Shown here: piece by piece, positions 7,126-16,456 of the stretch
Layout: each line of letters begins with the position of its first letter
Position numbering within the stretch: the stretch's first letter is position 1
Source: DASTYK01 sp964430275
Lineage (GTDB): Bacteria; Gemmatimonadota; Gemmatimonadetes; Longimicrobiales; RSA9
NCBI GenBank assembly: GCA_964430275.1
Contig: CAYSGF010000261.1
Location: 1 to 45,636, forward strand
Reading direction: 5' to 3'
DNA length: 45,636 nucleotides
Program-made: the position numbers and the translations under genes
Notes under the pieces: model-generated
Databases searched by the model: none
What the model was told of the DNA's origin: nothing
What the model saw: only the letters and a program-made list of their open reading frames with translations

Positions 7126-9270
7126 TCAAAGAGATTCGAGGCGCCGCGCGACGTCCCGGAAATTGATGTCCAGACTCATCACGCGCTCGAATGCATCACG
7201 TGCGTCGTCGATCCGGCCGAGCTGCTCGTAGGCCGTGCCGAGGTGGTAGTAGACGCCGATCCGATCGATCTCGTCCTCGACCGGCATCTCCAGCCCGCGC
7301 CCGAGCACCTTGGCGGCCACCGTGTACTGCTGCTTCAGCAGGAAGCAGTGCCCGAGCTCCTCGTAGATCTTGAGACGCTCGTCACCGGCGCGGAGCGCGA
7401 CCTGGAACTCGGCGATCGCTTCGTCGACCAGACCCATCTCCTTGAAGGCGATGCCCAGGTCGTAGTGCGCGGCCGCTTCCTCGGGCGCGACGTGCTCGGC
7501 CAGCTTCGCCTTGAACTGCGACAGGATCGCGGCGAAGTCGTTGTCCTCGTCACCCGTCGGCTCCGTCTCCTCGACGAAGTAGCGGGTCTCGCCGCTCGGC
7601 GCGTCGAGGTCGAACAGGGACTTCAGATCGACGTAGCCGTCGGCCGGCGCCGGACGCATCGCCGCGAGCGCCTCGGTCGCGTCCGCATTGCCCGGATCGA
7701 GCTCGAGCACGTGCTCGTACATGGCGGCCGCCTTCTGTGGTGCATTCGTGCGCTCGAGTGCACGCGCCAGGTCGATGTAGGATCCCAGCCGCAGGCTGCG
7801 ATCGCCCGAACGCTCCGCGAACTCGACACGGACCTGGTGCAGCCGGATCTCGTCCGGCGCCTCCAGCAGCAGGGCCGCGACGCCGCGCACCGCAAAGCCG
7901 AACGACGTGTCGTCCTCGAGCCGCGTGTGCAGCTCCTGCAAGCGTGCGACGGCCGTAGCCGCATCCGCGACGGCGAGTGCCGCGCGCGCATCGCTCAGCG
8001 CGTCCTCGATCACGTCCAGCGGCGTCTCGATCTGCACGTGGGGCTCACCACCCGCGTCCGGGGTCGTCTCCCCGTCCGGATGCAGCAGCGGCAGGTCGAA
8101 GCCGCTGCCGGCATCGTCCTCGTCCAGGTCGAACGTGTCGGCCGTCGGCTCCAGCTCCGGCAGTGTCGTCGCGTCGCCCTCGAGCAGCGGCAGCTCGCCC
8201 GGCTCGACGCTCGTCGGCTCCAGGTCCGGCAGGTCGATCATCGCGTGCGCGGCGGCCTCAACCGCCTCCTCACCCGTCGGCTCCAGGTCCGGCAGCTCGA
8301 CCGCGCCGTAGTCGTCCTCCGGCTCCGTGTCGAACGACGTCGGCTGGAATCCCTCCAGCACGTCCGCTTCGTCCACCGCGTCGGCATCGTCGCGCGCCGT
8401 CGGCATCAACCCCGCGAGCTGCTCGCCGTCACCCAGCGCCTCCGCATCCGCGTCCGCATCCGCCAGCGCTGCCCCGCTCTCGAACGCGCCCCCGGCATCC
8501 GTGCCCGCACCCGATCCTGTGCCCGCTTCCGCTCCCGCACCGCCTTCCGCTCCCGCTTCCGCTTCCGAATCCGTTCGATCCGGTCGCATGATCGAGGCGC
8601 TGTAGGAATCCGGCTCGTGCGTGCGCTCGACCGGCAGCTCGGGCACTTCGCCCTCGAGGGAGACGGCGGGTGCGATCTCGGCGAGAAACGCGCGCACGCC
8701 ATCGGCCTTGTCGTCGTTCTCCTCGCCGAGGTACATGCGGTACGCGCGGCGCAGCTCGGTGATGGCCTCCTCTGCGTGGCCATACTGGTGCAGCCGGCGG
8801 CCGAGCAGCTCGCGCACTTCGGGATCGTCGGACGTATTCGCGAAGCTCTCGAGGGCGCCGAGCGCGTCGTCGATGCGACCCTGCTTGGATGCGCGTTCGG
8901 CGAAGTCGAGGAACCAGCGGCGCGCATCGGTGAGGAACCCCTGCGACGCGCTGAACTGGCCGAGCTTGCGGATCAGCTCGAGGTGATCGGGTGCGTAGCG
9001 CAGCGCCTTGTTGCAGAGGGCGATCGCGTTGTTGAAGAGGCCGGCCTCTGCGTAGCGGTCGGCGGCCTGCTCGTAGTAGAGCACGGCGTCGTCGGGCTTG
9101 CCGACGCGCACGTACAGGTCACCGACGCGGTTGTAGAGCGGCAGCTCCAGGTCCGCCTCGCCCTGCTCGCCGATGCGAATGACCTGGAGATAGACGGCGA
9201 TCGCCTTCTCCCAGTCTTCCCGCAGCTCGTGTCTGCGTGCGTCGTCCTTGAGCTTCGTGACCGACTTCAT
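7126..9270 (-). CDS. TPR protein with acidic LPDLEPT linker and in-frame repeat insertion
   Basis: 714-residue protein with two TPR arrays. The N-terminal one (about 1-190) starts with KLKDDARRHELREDWEKAIA and the C-terminal one (about 440-714) ends ERVMSLDINFRDVARRLESL. They are joined by an acidic linker containing three copies of an LPDLEPT motif (LPDLEPTGEE, LPDLEPTSVE, LPELEPTADT). Residues about 231-257 come from a dispersed repeat that also occurs in the lptD-like and S41 genes. There is no signal peptide; it is probably a cytoplasmic scaffold. Its start overlaps the ftcD stop by 4 nt (9267-9270), so it is coupled to a histidine-catabolism gene. Function is unknown; the fold assignment is secure. 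Confidence 0.85.
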   Translation of the reverse strand: MKSVTKLKDDARRHELREDWEKAIAVYLQVIRIGEQGEADLELPLYNRVGDLYVRVGKPDDAVLYYEQAADRYAEAGLFNNAIALCNKALRYAPDHLELIRKLGQFSASQGFLTDARRWFLDFAERASKQGRIDDALGALESFANTSDDPEVRELLGRRLHQYGHAEEAITELRRAYRMYLGEENDDKADGVRAFLAEIAPAVSLEGEVPELPVERTHEPDSYSASIMRPDRTDSEAEAGAEGGAGAEAGTGSGAGTDAGGAFESGAALADADADAEALGDGEQLAGLMPTARDDADAVDEADVLEGFQPTSFDTEPEDDYGAVELPDLEPTGEEAVEAAAHAMIDLPDLEPTSVEPGELPLLEGDATTLPELEPTADTFDLDEDDAGSGFDLPLLHPDGETTPDAGGEPHVQIETPLDVIEDALSDARAALAVADAATAVARLQELHTRLEDDTSFGFAVRGVAALLLEAPDEIRLHQVRVEFAERSGDRSLRLGSYIDLARALERTNAPQKAAAMYEHVLELDPGNADATEALAAMRPAPADGYVDLKSLFDLDAPSGETRYFVEETEPTGDEDNDFAAILSQFKAKLAEHVAPEEAAAHYDLGIAFKEMGLVDEAIAEFQVALRAGDERLKIYEELGHCFLLKQQYTVAAKVLGRGLEMPVEDEIDRIGVYYHLGTAYEQLGRIDDARDAFERVMSLDINFRDVARRLESL
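8501..8580 (-). repeat. Dispersed EAEA-coding repeat, copy 1 (in TPR gene)
   Basis: In minus-strand sense an array of GGAAGC-like hexamers ending next to ATCGAACGGATTCGGAAGCG. It shares about 50 bp with copy 2 (14394-14468), including the non-repetitive tail ATCCGTTCGAT on the plus strand, with roughly three mismatches plus one extra hexamer. It is read in frame as DSEAEAGAEGGAGAEAG. Confidence 0.8.
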
Positions 9271-10211
9271 GCCTCTCTCGTCGCGGGTCCGGCCTCGCCC
9301 GTCAGATGGCGCAGCAGTTGATTCGACAGCAGCCGCTCGGTCGTGCCCGGCCGCAGGCGGAGCCGCTCGGCCGCAGCCTCCAGCACGAGCGCATCGGGCA
9401 GCAGTCCGATGACTTCCGTCTCCGTGATGCGGCCGCCGCGTGCGGCGAGCAGTGCCTCGAGCATGCGAAACACCTCGAGTGGTGAGGTCCGGCTCACGTC
9501 CTCGAGGTTCATGGACACCTGCACGGCGGCGCGCCGCGGCAGGTGCAGTGCGAGGGCGCGCACGCCGCGCATGCCGCCGCCGCTCTCGCGCAACTCGCGT
9601 GCGATCTCCGCCGCTTCAGCGCGGCTCACGCCCTCGACATGGACGTTCCATGCGAGCAGCAGTGGCCGCGCACCGACGCACGTCACGCCCGCGCTCGGAT
9701 GGGCACCCGGATACGACCAGTCCGGCGGCAGCAGGTCGGGCGCGCGATCCGTCGGCCAGGCACCGACGAGCGCTTCGAACCCCCCGCTCCGCAGCTCGGC
9801 CAGTCCCCGGCCGACAGGCTCGGATGCCTGCGCATAGAAGTAGACGGGAATGCCGACCTCCCGGACCAGGCGTTCCCCGACGCGCCGGGCGGATGCGACG
9901 GCATCCGCGGGCGTCAGCCCCAGCAGGGGCACGAAGGGGAGCACGTCGAGCGCACCGATGCGCGGATGAATCCCGTCGTGTCGTCGCAGGTCGATGCGCT
10001 CGACGGCAATGCGCGCACCTGCGACCGCGGCGTCCTCGACGTCGGCCGGTGTGCCGACGACGGTCACGACCGCTCGATGATGATCGGGATCGGCGCTCCA
10101 GTCGAGCACGTCCGCGCCGGCGGCGCGCATCGCGTCGACGATCGCCTCGACCACAGGGAGGTCACGACCTTCCGAGAAGTTCGGCACCGCCTCCAGCAGT
10201 CGGGCCGTCAT
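9267..10211 (-). CDS. ftcD: Glutamate formimidoyltransferase
   Basis: 314-residue formiminotransferase that moves the formimino group of N-formimino-L-glutamate to tetrahydrofolate, the last step of one branch of histidine degradation. It covers the N- and C-subdomains only (starting LLEAVPNFSEGRD, with RRHDGIHPRIGALDVLPFVP at about 75-97 and VQVSMNLEDVSRTSP near 230). It lacks the cyclodeaminase domain of the bifunctional animal enzyme. It lies 31 nt downstream of hutI and overlaps the following TPR gene by 4 nt. The position in a hut cluster supports the role. No hutU (urocanase) is visible in the window. Confidence 0.93.
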   Translation of the reverse strand: MTARLLEAVPNFSEGRDLPVVEAIVDAMRAAGADVLDWSADPDHHRAVVTVVGTPADVEDAAVAGARIAVERIDLRRHDGIHPRIGALDVLPFVPLLGLTPADAVASARRVGERLVREVGIPVYFYAQASEPVGRGLAELRSGGFEALVGAWPTDRAPDLLPPDWSYPGAHPSAGVTCVGARPLLLAWNVHVEGVSRAEAAEIARELRESGGGMRGVRALALHLPRRAAVQVSMNLEDVSRTSPLEVFRMLEALLAARGGRITETEVIGLLPDALVLEAAAERLRLRPGTTERLLSNQLLRHLTGEAGPATREA

Positions 10212-10242
10212 CGGTTCGAATGATACACGGGCGTTCCGTGGC

Positions 10243-11472
10243 TCACAAGCGTCCCGCGGCTCGCTCGCCGCTCACCCACACACCGGCAATCGGTGGCAGG
10301 CCATACCGATACGCGATCTCCGGATAGCTCTCGACCTCCCACAGCACCACGTCGGCGGGCGCACCGACGCGCAGTGTGCCGCGGCCGTCGTCCAGGCGCA
10401 ATGCGGCGGCACCCCCGGCGGTCGCTGCGTGCAGCGCTTCGATCGGCGCCAGCCCCATCTGCGAGCATGCCATCGTCATCACGAGTGCCATGTTCGGGGA
10501 CGGCGAAGAGCCGGGATTGTAATCACTGGCGATGGCGATGCGCGCGCCGGCGTCGCGCAGCAGCCGCGCGGGTGCATAGAGCGTGCGGCCGAGGAAGAAC
10601 AGCGTACCGGGCAGGAGTGTCGCGACCGTATTGGAATCCGCGAGTGCCTCGATGCCGGCCTTGCTGATCGCTCCGAGGTGATCGGCCGATGCCGCGCGCA
10701 CGGTCGCGGCCAGCTCCGCACCACCGGAATACTCGAGCTCGTCCGCATGCACCTTCGGGATCAGCCCGTGCGTCAGGCCTGCCTCGAGCACGCGCCGCGC
10801 CTGCCCGGCGTCGAACACGCCCGGCTCCATGAACACGTCGCAGAAGCGGGCGAGGCCGCTGCCTGCAGCTGCGGGGATCGTCTCGTCGCAGACGAGATCG
10901 ACATACGCATCGCGACGGTTGCCGAACTCCGGCGGGAACTCGTGCGCCGCGAGCAGCGTCGGCACGACGCGCAGCGGCGTCTCCGCCGCGAGCCGCTGCA
11001 CGGCGCGCAGCTGCTTCAGCTCGTCGGCAGTCGAGAGGCCGTAGCCGCTCTTGATCTCGGCGGTCGTGGTACCGAGCCGCAGCATCGTCTGCAGCCGCGG
11101 CCGGTTCAGCTCGACGAGCTCGTCCTCCGAGCGCGCGCGTACATCCCGCACCGACGCCTGGATGCCACCGCCGCGCCGCGCGATCTCCATGTACGGCACG
11201 CCGCTCGAGCGCAGTGCGTACTCGTCCGCGCGGTAGCGACCGAACAGCGCGTGCGTGTGCGAGTCGACGAAGCCCGGCGTCAGAACCCCGCCCTTGCCGT
11301 CGACGCGCGTCGCAGTCGGATGCGCTGCCGCCAGTACCGCCTCCTCGTCCACCGCCGCGATGCGACCGTCCAGCACGACGACCGCCGCACCCGTACGCAC
11401 GCATCCCTCGTCCGCCGTCTCGCACGTGACGACCTGCGACAGGTTCGTGAAGAGGGTAGCGGTGCTGGTCAT
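10243..11472 (-). CDS. hutI: Imidazolonepropionase
   Basis: 409-residue metal-dependent amidohydrolase that hydrolyses imidazolonepropionate to N-formimino-L-glutamate in histidine catabolism. The metal-binding HxH is seen at PGFVDSHTHALFGRYR (about 67-82). The family segments EIKSGYGLS, VHADELEYSGG and IASDYNPGSSPSPN follow in order. Length and start (MTSTATLFTNLSQVVTC) fit the family. It is separated from hutH by repeat island 2 and a 39-bp tandem duplication that lies directly in its leader. No good ribosome-binding site is seen in front of the ATG, so expression may depend on that altered leader. Confidence 0.95.
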   Translation of the reverse strand: MTSTATLFTNLSQVVTCETADEGCVRTGAAVVVLDGRIAAVDEEAVLAAAHPTATRVDGKGGVLTPGFVDSHTHALFGRYRADEYALRSSGVPYMEIARRGGGIQASVRDVRARSEDELVELNRPRLQTMLRLGTTTAEIKSGYGLSTADELKQLRAVQRLAAETPLRVVPTLLAAHEFPPEFGNRRDAYVDLVCDETIPAAAGSGLARFCDVFMEPGVFDAGQARRVLEAGLTHGLIPKVHADELEYSGGAELAATVRAASADHLGAISKAGIEALADSNTVATLLPGTLFFLGRTLYAPARLLRDAGARIAIASDYNPGSSPSPNMALVMTMACSQMGLAPIEALHAATAGGAAALRLDDGRGTLRVGAPADVVLWEVESYPEIAYRYGLPPIAGVWVSGERAAGRL

Positions 11473-11478
11473 TCGGTT

Positions 11479-11553
11479 AGAGACCTCGGGTCCTTTCCGG
11501 TTCGTGGCAGGGCTGGGAGAGACCTCGGTTCCTTCCGGTTCGTGGCAGGGCTG
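11479..11553. repeat. Tandem duplication in the hutI leader
   Basis: Two imperfect copies of a 39-bp unit (11479-11517 and 11518-11553) that starts AGAGACCTCGG and ends TTCGTGGCAGGGCTG. They abut the hutI start codon on one side and the left arm of island 2 on the other. Confidence 0.7.
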
Positions 11554-11554
11554 C

Positions 11555-11930
11555 GTTCTTCAACAACATCTTCACCACTGAGCCCTCGGAGCGCACGGAG
11601 GCGCTGTGCTGGCGACTGTCCTTTCCTGCCGTGAACCTGGCCAATCCGGTTCCCGACTTTTTGTTTTCTCGCGGGGCTGCGATTGCGGACGCGTCGATGG
11701 CCCCACCGCGTACGCGCGCTCGCCGGAACAAACCAGAACACGGCACTGTCGATTCACGCAGGACGATGGGCGCACGACATCCGCCAATCCGCTTATCCCC
11801 GCATCCGGCCGGCGCCGCGATCGCAGACGCGGACGCGTCACCCGGCCAGCGCCGCGACGGCAGACCATGCACGCCAACCGACCGCCACCGCGACCCCTCT
11901 GCGCGCTCTGAGGGCTCGGTGGTGAAAAAA
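11555..11930. repeat. Inverted-repeat island 2 (CACAGAG family)
   Basis: About 375 bp between hutI and hutH. The left arm 11571-11601 begins TTCACCACTGAGCCCTCGGA; the right arm 11896-11925, read on the minus strand, begins TTCACCACCGAGCCCTCAGA. The inner part holds TTTTTGTTTTCTCGCGGGG and, inverted, a TTCTGGTTTGTTCCGGCGAG-like module, plus an internal direct repeat around GCGATYGCRGACGCG. No reliable gene is present in 11473-11969. Confidence 0.75.
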
Positions 11931-11969
11931 GGCCTCACCCTCGCACCAGTAATCAAATCCCTCCGCAGA

Positions 11970-13469
11970 TCATACCGCCGCATAGACTCCACTGCGCACC
12001 TGTGCCTCGACGGCAGCAATGTCGGGTGCGAGCACGCGGTCGCGGACGAGCGGGTCGACGACGGAGCGCACGAGTGTGTACGCGCGCTCGACGCGCCGGC
12101 CAGGGCGCAGCGGCTTCAGGAACTCGAGTCCCTGTGCGGCGGTCATCAGCTCGAGTGCGAGCACGGTCTCGAGCAGGCGCACGGCTTCGCGCGCCTTGAG
12201 CGACGCGGCAACGCCCATCGAGACGTGGTCCTCCTTGTTGTTGTCGGTCGGGATGCTGTCGATGCTGGCGGGGTGAGCACGCAGCCGGATCTCGTTCACG
12301 AGTGCGGCCGCGGCGATCTGTGCCATCATCAGGCCGGAGTTCACACCGGCATCCTCCACCAGGAAGACGGGCAGCCCGGAGAGTGTCGGGTCGACGAGCC
12401 GTGCGATGCGCCGCTCGCTGATGGCGGCAAGGTCCGCACACACCATGGCGACGAGGTCGAGCACCTGCGCGACCGGCTGGCCGTGGAAGTTGCCGCCGCT
12501 GATGACGAGCTCGTCGTCGGGGAAGATGAGCGGGTTGTCCGTCGCGCTGTTCGCCTCGATCTCGAGTACACCCCGCGCGTACGCGAGCCCGTTGCGGGCG
12601 GCGCCGTGCACCTGCGGCATGCAGCGAATCGAGTACGCGTCCTGGACGCGCGGATCGTTGTCGCGATGGGACTCGCGGATCTCGGAGTCGGCGAGCAGCG
12701 CGCGCAGCCGCTCGGCGCTCCTTGCCTGGCCGGCATGCGGCCGCACCGCCTGGATCTGCGCGGCGAATGCGTCGGGTGTGCCGCGCAGCGCCTCCAGGCT
12801 GAGCGCGCCCGCCACATCCGCGGTCTCGACCGCGCGCTCGGCCGCGAGCAGTGCGAGGATACCGACGGCCGTGTGCACCTGCGTGCCGTTGTTCAGCGCG
12901 AGGCCTTCCTTCGCCTCGAGCACGATCGGCTCCAGTCCTGCACGCTGCAGTGCTGCCGCACCGCTCAGCTCCTCGCGGCCGAAGCATGCCCTGCCCTCGC
13001 CGATCAGCACGAGCGCCAGATGCGACAGCGGCGCGAGATCACCACTCGCGCCGACACTGCCCAGCTTCGGAATGACCGGCTCGACGCCGGCGTTCAGCAG
13101 GTCGAGGAGCCGCTCGATGACGACCGGCCGCACTCCCGAATGGCCGAGGGCGAGCACGTTCGCACGCAGCAGCGTGATCGCCCGCGTCTCCTCGGCCGGA
13201 AAGGAATCGCCCACGCCGCCCGCATGACTGCGGATCAGGTTGACCTGCAGCTCGCGGATCCGCTCGGCCGGGATCACGACTTCGGCCAGCGCGCCGAAGC
13301 CCGTCGTGATGCCGTAGACGACGCGCCGCTCCGCGACGATGCGGTCGACGAGCGCACGCGCCCGCTCGACGCGCACACGCGCGTCCGGTGCCAGCTCCAC
13401 ACGCACCCCGCCACGCGCCACGCGCTCGACATCCTCGAGCCGCAGCGAGCGGCCGTCGATTCGGATCAT
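11970..13469 (-). CDS. hutH: Histidine ammonia-lyase
   Basis: 499-residue lyase that deaminates L-histidine to urocanate, the first step of histidine catabolism. The self-processing Ala141-Ser142-Gly143 triad that forms the MIO cofactor is intact in LGSVGASGDLAPLSHLA. The catalytic-type tyrosine segment VYGITTGFGALAE (about 51-63) and the C-terminal family segments (ISGGNFHGQPVA, VEDAGVNSGLMMAQIAA, DNNKEDHVSMGV) are present. Length is normal. It lies 52 nt downstream of the lptD-like gene in the same direction and is cut off from hutI by repeat island 2. Confidence 0.96.
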   Translation of the reverse strand: MIRIDGRSLRLEDVERVARGGVRVELAPDARVRVERARALVDRIVAERRVVYGITTGFGALAEVVIPAERIRELQVNLIRSHAGGVGDSFPAEETRAITLLRANVLALGHSGVRPVVIERLLDLLNAGVEPVIPKLGSVGASGDLAPLSHLALVLIGEGRACFGREELSGAAALQRAGLEPIVLEAKEGLALNNGTQVHTAVGILALLAAERAVETADVAGALSLEALRGTPDAFAAQIQAVRPHAGQARSAERLRALLADSEIRESHRDNDPRVQDAYSIRCMPQVHGAARNGLAYARGVLEIEANSATDNPLIFPDDELVISGGNFHGQPVAQVLDLVAMVCADLAAISERRIARLVDPTLSGLPVFLVEDAGVNSGLMMAQIAAAALVNEIRLRAHPASIDSIPTDNNKEDHVSMGVAASLKAREAVRLLETVLALELMTAAQGLEFLKPLRPGRRVERAYTLVRSVVDPLVRDRVLAPDIAAVEAQVRSGVYAAV

Positions 13470-13521
13470 GAGGGATTCTGCGGGCGCGCGGCCATGCCGG
13501 TCAACACTGCCCGCCCTTCCA

Positions 13522-16425
13522 CTAGAACTGGCTCGCCTGGTTCAGGTCGCGCTGCGTGTAGTCGACCTTCAGGTCCGGGCTCGCCCGCAGCTGCACGCGG
13601 AACATGAACAGGAAGTTGCCGTTCTGCGATTTGATGAAGTCGAAGTTCGCGTCGAAGTCGTGCAGCCGCCGCGTCAGCGTGAGCACGTGATCGCTGAACT
13701 CACCGTCCGTGAAGTCGTAGCCGGTGCGCCAGCTGAGTGCCCAGTAGCGCGTCGGCTGCATGCGGAACGTGCCGCGCACCGTCTGGCTCGCGTCGCTCTC
13801 GTCCAGCGTGCCGTCCACGTTCCGGATCGGCCGCCGCCGGCTGAGCACGTAGTCGAAGCTCGCGTTCCACGTGCCGACCTGCTCGTCCTGCGGGCTCGGC
13901 CGCTGCGACGGGTCCTGGCCGCTCGGCCCGATCACGCCCGCGTCGGGCCCATCCTGGTTCCAGTCCTGGATGTCGCCGCGCGGCAGGTCGTCACCGCCCG
14001 GACCGACCGTGCTGTCCGCCTTCACCTCCGGCTCCGCATCGACCGAGCGGCCGATGCCCAGCGTGCGCGCGATCCATGAATCACTGTCCAGCCGGAACCC
14101 GAACGACGCGCCCGTCAGGAACGGCCTGAAGCGACGCTCCCCGACTTCGCCCTCCGGCGCGCCCTCCCCGACCGGCGCCCGCTCGAACAGGTCGTGCGAG
14201 ATCCGGATCGAGAAGTTCGACAGCAGGTCCGTCGACAGCGTGTTGTTCAGGGTCGTCTGCGTCAGCCCCTCGAGCGGATCATCCTCCTCGCGCGCCCGCA
14301 CGAAGTCGTACGTCACCGCACTCGTATTGATCGACAGCAGCGTGATGATGTCCGCCTGCTCCATGCGACGCGGCCCGCTCGTCGTGTCCGCCCCCGCTTC
14401 CTGTTCCGCACCCGGTTCCGCTGCCGCTTCCGCACCGCCTTCCGCTTCCGCTTCCGGATCCGTTCGATACTTCGCTTCGAAGGTCTGGTTCAGGTTGATC
14501 GTGAGCGCATTGTTCTCGCGCAGCCCCGTCTCCGTCAGGCCGAAGAAGTCGCGCTGCTCGTCGGTGATCGTGGGCCGCGGCGAGTACGTGTAGCTGAACG
14601 TCGGCGAGATGCGGTGCCGGAGCCGCTCGAACGGGCCGAAGCCGGGGAAGAAGCCGTAGAGGTCCGTACCGAGCGAGGCGCCCATGCTGATGCGCAGCGG
14701 CCGCGCGACCTGCCGGTCGCCCCGGGTGACCGTGCTGCCATTGATCGAGACGTTCGGCGTGATCGTCGTCTTCGCGAAGAGCCGCTGCTGGAAGCTGAGC
14801 GACGTCTGCCAGTCGAGTGTCCGGTTCGTCGAGTCCTGCAGCTCCACGAGCGTGGTGTCGTCGCGCTGCACGTTGCGGCCGAGCCGCTCGTCCTGCGTGA
14901 AGTCGATCGACTGCGACAGTCCAAATGCGCCCAGCTGCATCCGGTGGCTCGCGCTCGTGTCGTACACGCGCGTGCTCTGGCGCAGATCCGGATTCGCGTC
15001 GGCAATGTCGGTGCGACGCGCATTGAAGCGGCCGGTACCGCTCCACGTCATGTTGCTGTACCAGCTCTCCTGACCGGGTCCCGCCTCGAAGAACGTCACG
15101 GTGGGCAGGCTCACGGTCGCGCCCGGCAGCGTCCACTGCACGGTCTCGTCGTGCAGCGTCTGCTGGCGCGAGCCGCCCAGCGACACGGAGCCCCAGTCGA
15201 AGCGCCGGCTCAGGTTCGCGTCCGAGTCGATCGAGCGGTTCAGCTCCGCCGGGTCGTAGCTGCGGTCCCGCACGAACGCTGACGAGCTCGCATACGACGC
15301 ACTCAGCGACACGTTCGTGCGCTCGTCCGGCCGCCACGAGTTCGTCGTCCGGAACGCCAGGTTACGACCGCCGTCGTTCATCCAGTAGCGGTTGATCGTG
15401 ATGCCGCCCTGCAGGAAGCGGCGCAGCATGTTGTACTCGAAGCCGAGCTCCGCACTCGTGTGGTTGTTCGCTTCCCAGCCGCCCGAGAGGCGCATCCCCA
15501 TGTAGTCGTTGATCGCCCAGAACGCACCGACATTGCTGATCCGGCGGTTGTAGCCGGAGCTCGTGCGCGCGATGTCGCCAATGCCGAACTCCGGGAACAG
15601 GATGCCGCTGCGCCGGCCGCGCTCCAGACTCTGCATCATCACCGGCAGCCAGAAGACGGGCACGTCGGCGAAGTTCAGTGTCACGTCGCGCGCGACCAGC
15701 ACATTCCCGCGCACGATCTTCACGTCCGCCGCACGGAAGTGGTAGTGCGGGTGCGGCTCCTCGAGGTCGCAATCCGTGAACATCGTGTCGTGACAGTAGA
15801 GCCGCTCGCCCACGGTCCAGCACTGCCCCTGCACGTACCACGTCGCGCTCTCCGTCACCGACGTCGCGACGCCATAGCCGCGGCCAATGCCGCGCTCGAC
15901 GTCGTAGCACAGCGAATCGCTCGCGATCGGCGCGTCCATCCCCTCGCCCGTCAGCTGCGGCGCGCCGAAGCCGCACGCGAACCCCGTGTTCTCGTAGTAC
16001 ACGATGCTCGAGTCCGCATTCAGCACCTGCCCCTCGCGCGCGACCGCACTCGCGCCCGCCAGCCGCAGTGTCGCCGAGTCCGCGTCGTAGCGGGCATACG
16101 GCGCACTGTACTCCGTGGCGACGTAGCCGGAGAGTCGCATGAGCTGCCGCGCGACCGAGTCCTCGTTCGCGAGCCCGATCCCCTGCTGCGGCGTCCGGCG
16201 CGCCGAGTCGCCCTCGATCTCGACCAGCTGCGGCGGTGGCGGCGTGAGCGAATCCGGCACGGCGAGCGTGTCCACCCGCGCCGTATCCGGTGCAATGAGC
16301 GGCGCGCGCGCGCGCAGCCGCTCGAGCGCGGTGGAGTCCGGGCGCTGCCCCTGGAGTGCAGTGGCAGGCAGGACTGTCAGGCCGATACTGACGAGGGCGA
16401 TGCGCTGGATTCGTCGTGGCCACAT
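13522..16425 (-). CDS. lptD: LptD/OstA-like outer-membrane protein (putative LPS assembly)
   Basis: 967-residue beta-barrel protein predicted to insert lipopolysaccharide into the outer membrane. A signal peptide (MWPRRIQRIALVSIGLTVLP, cleavage after about residue 25) is followed by an OstA-like jellyroll region (about 90-300). The LptD hallmark PVFWLPVMMQSLERGRRSGI comes next, and then many amphipathic beta-strands to a terminal aromatic residue. I place the start at ATG 16425 because AGGAA lies just upstream and a signal peptide follows; a longer open frame runs into repeat island 3 and is rejected. Residues about 653-678 are a dispersed acidic repeat, probably in a surface loop. The family is divergent in this lineage, so the exact substrate is inferred. 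Confidence 0.85.
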   Translation of the reverse strand: MWPRRIQRIALVSIGLTVLPATALQGQRPDSTALERLRARAPLIAPDTARVDTLAVPDSLTPPPPQLVEIEGDSARRTPQQGIGLANEDSVARQLMRLSGYVATEYSAPYARYDADSATLRLAGASAVAREGQVLNADSSIVYYENTGFACGFGAPQLTGEGMDAPIASDSLCYDVERGIGRGYGVATSVTESATWYVQGQCWTVGERLYCHDTMFTDCDLEEPHPHYHFRAADVKIVRGNVLVARDVTLNFADVPVFWLPVMMQSLERGRRSGILFPEFGIGDIARTSSGYNRRISNVGAFWAINDYMGMRLSGGWEANNHTSAELGFEYNMLRRFLQGGITINRYWMNDGGRNLAFRTTNSWRPDERTNVSLSASYASSSAFVRDRSYDPAELNRSIDSDANLSRRFDWGSVSLGGSRQQTLHDETVQWTLPGATVSLPTVTFFEAGPGQESWYSNMTWSGTGRFNARRTDIADANPDLRQSTRVYDTSASHRMQLGAFGLSQSIDFTQDERLGRNVQRDDTTLVELQDSTNRTLDWQTSLSFQQRLFAKTTITPNVSINGSTVTRGDRQVARPLRISMGASLGTDLYGFFPGFGPFERLRHRISPTFSYTYSPRPTITDEQRDFFGLTETGLRENNALTINLNQTFEAKYRTDPEAEAEGGAEAAAEPGAEQEAGADTTSGPRRMEQADIITLLSINTSAVTYDFVRAREEDDPLEGLTQTTLNNTLSTDLLSNFSIRISHDLFERAPVGEGAPEGEVGERRFRPFLTGASFGFRLDSDSWIARTLGIGRSVDAEPEVKADSTVGPGGDDLPRGDIQDWNQDGPDAGVIGPSGQDPSQRPSPQDEQVGTWNASFDYVLSRRRPIRNVDGTLDESDASQTVRGTFRMQPTRYWALSWRTGYDFTDGEFSDHVLTLTRRLHDFDANFDFIKSQNGNFLFMFRVQLRASPDLKVDYTQRDLNQASQF
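14394..14468 (-). repeat. Dispersed EAEA-coding repeat, copy 2 (in lptD-like gene)
   Basis: Same element as copies 1 and 3. Plus-strand core CGCTTCCGCACCGCCTTCCG is followed by TTCCGCTTCCGGATCCG and TTCGAT. It is in frame and read as RTDPEAEAEGGAEAAAEPG, between two predicted barrel strands. Confidence 0.8.
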
Positions 16426-16456
16426 CGCGTTCCTCGCCAAGCCCCCTCCGAACAGC

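Noticed and set aside
11631..13607. 658-residue plus-strand frame across island 2 and hutH
   Set aside because: Antisense shadow of hutH; no domain and no ribosome-binding site.
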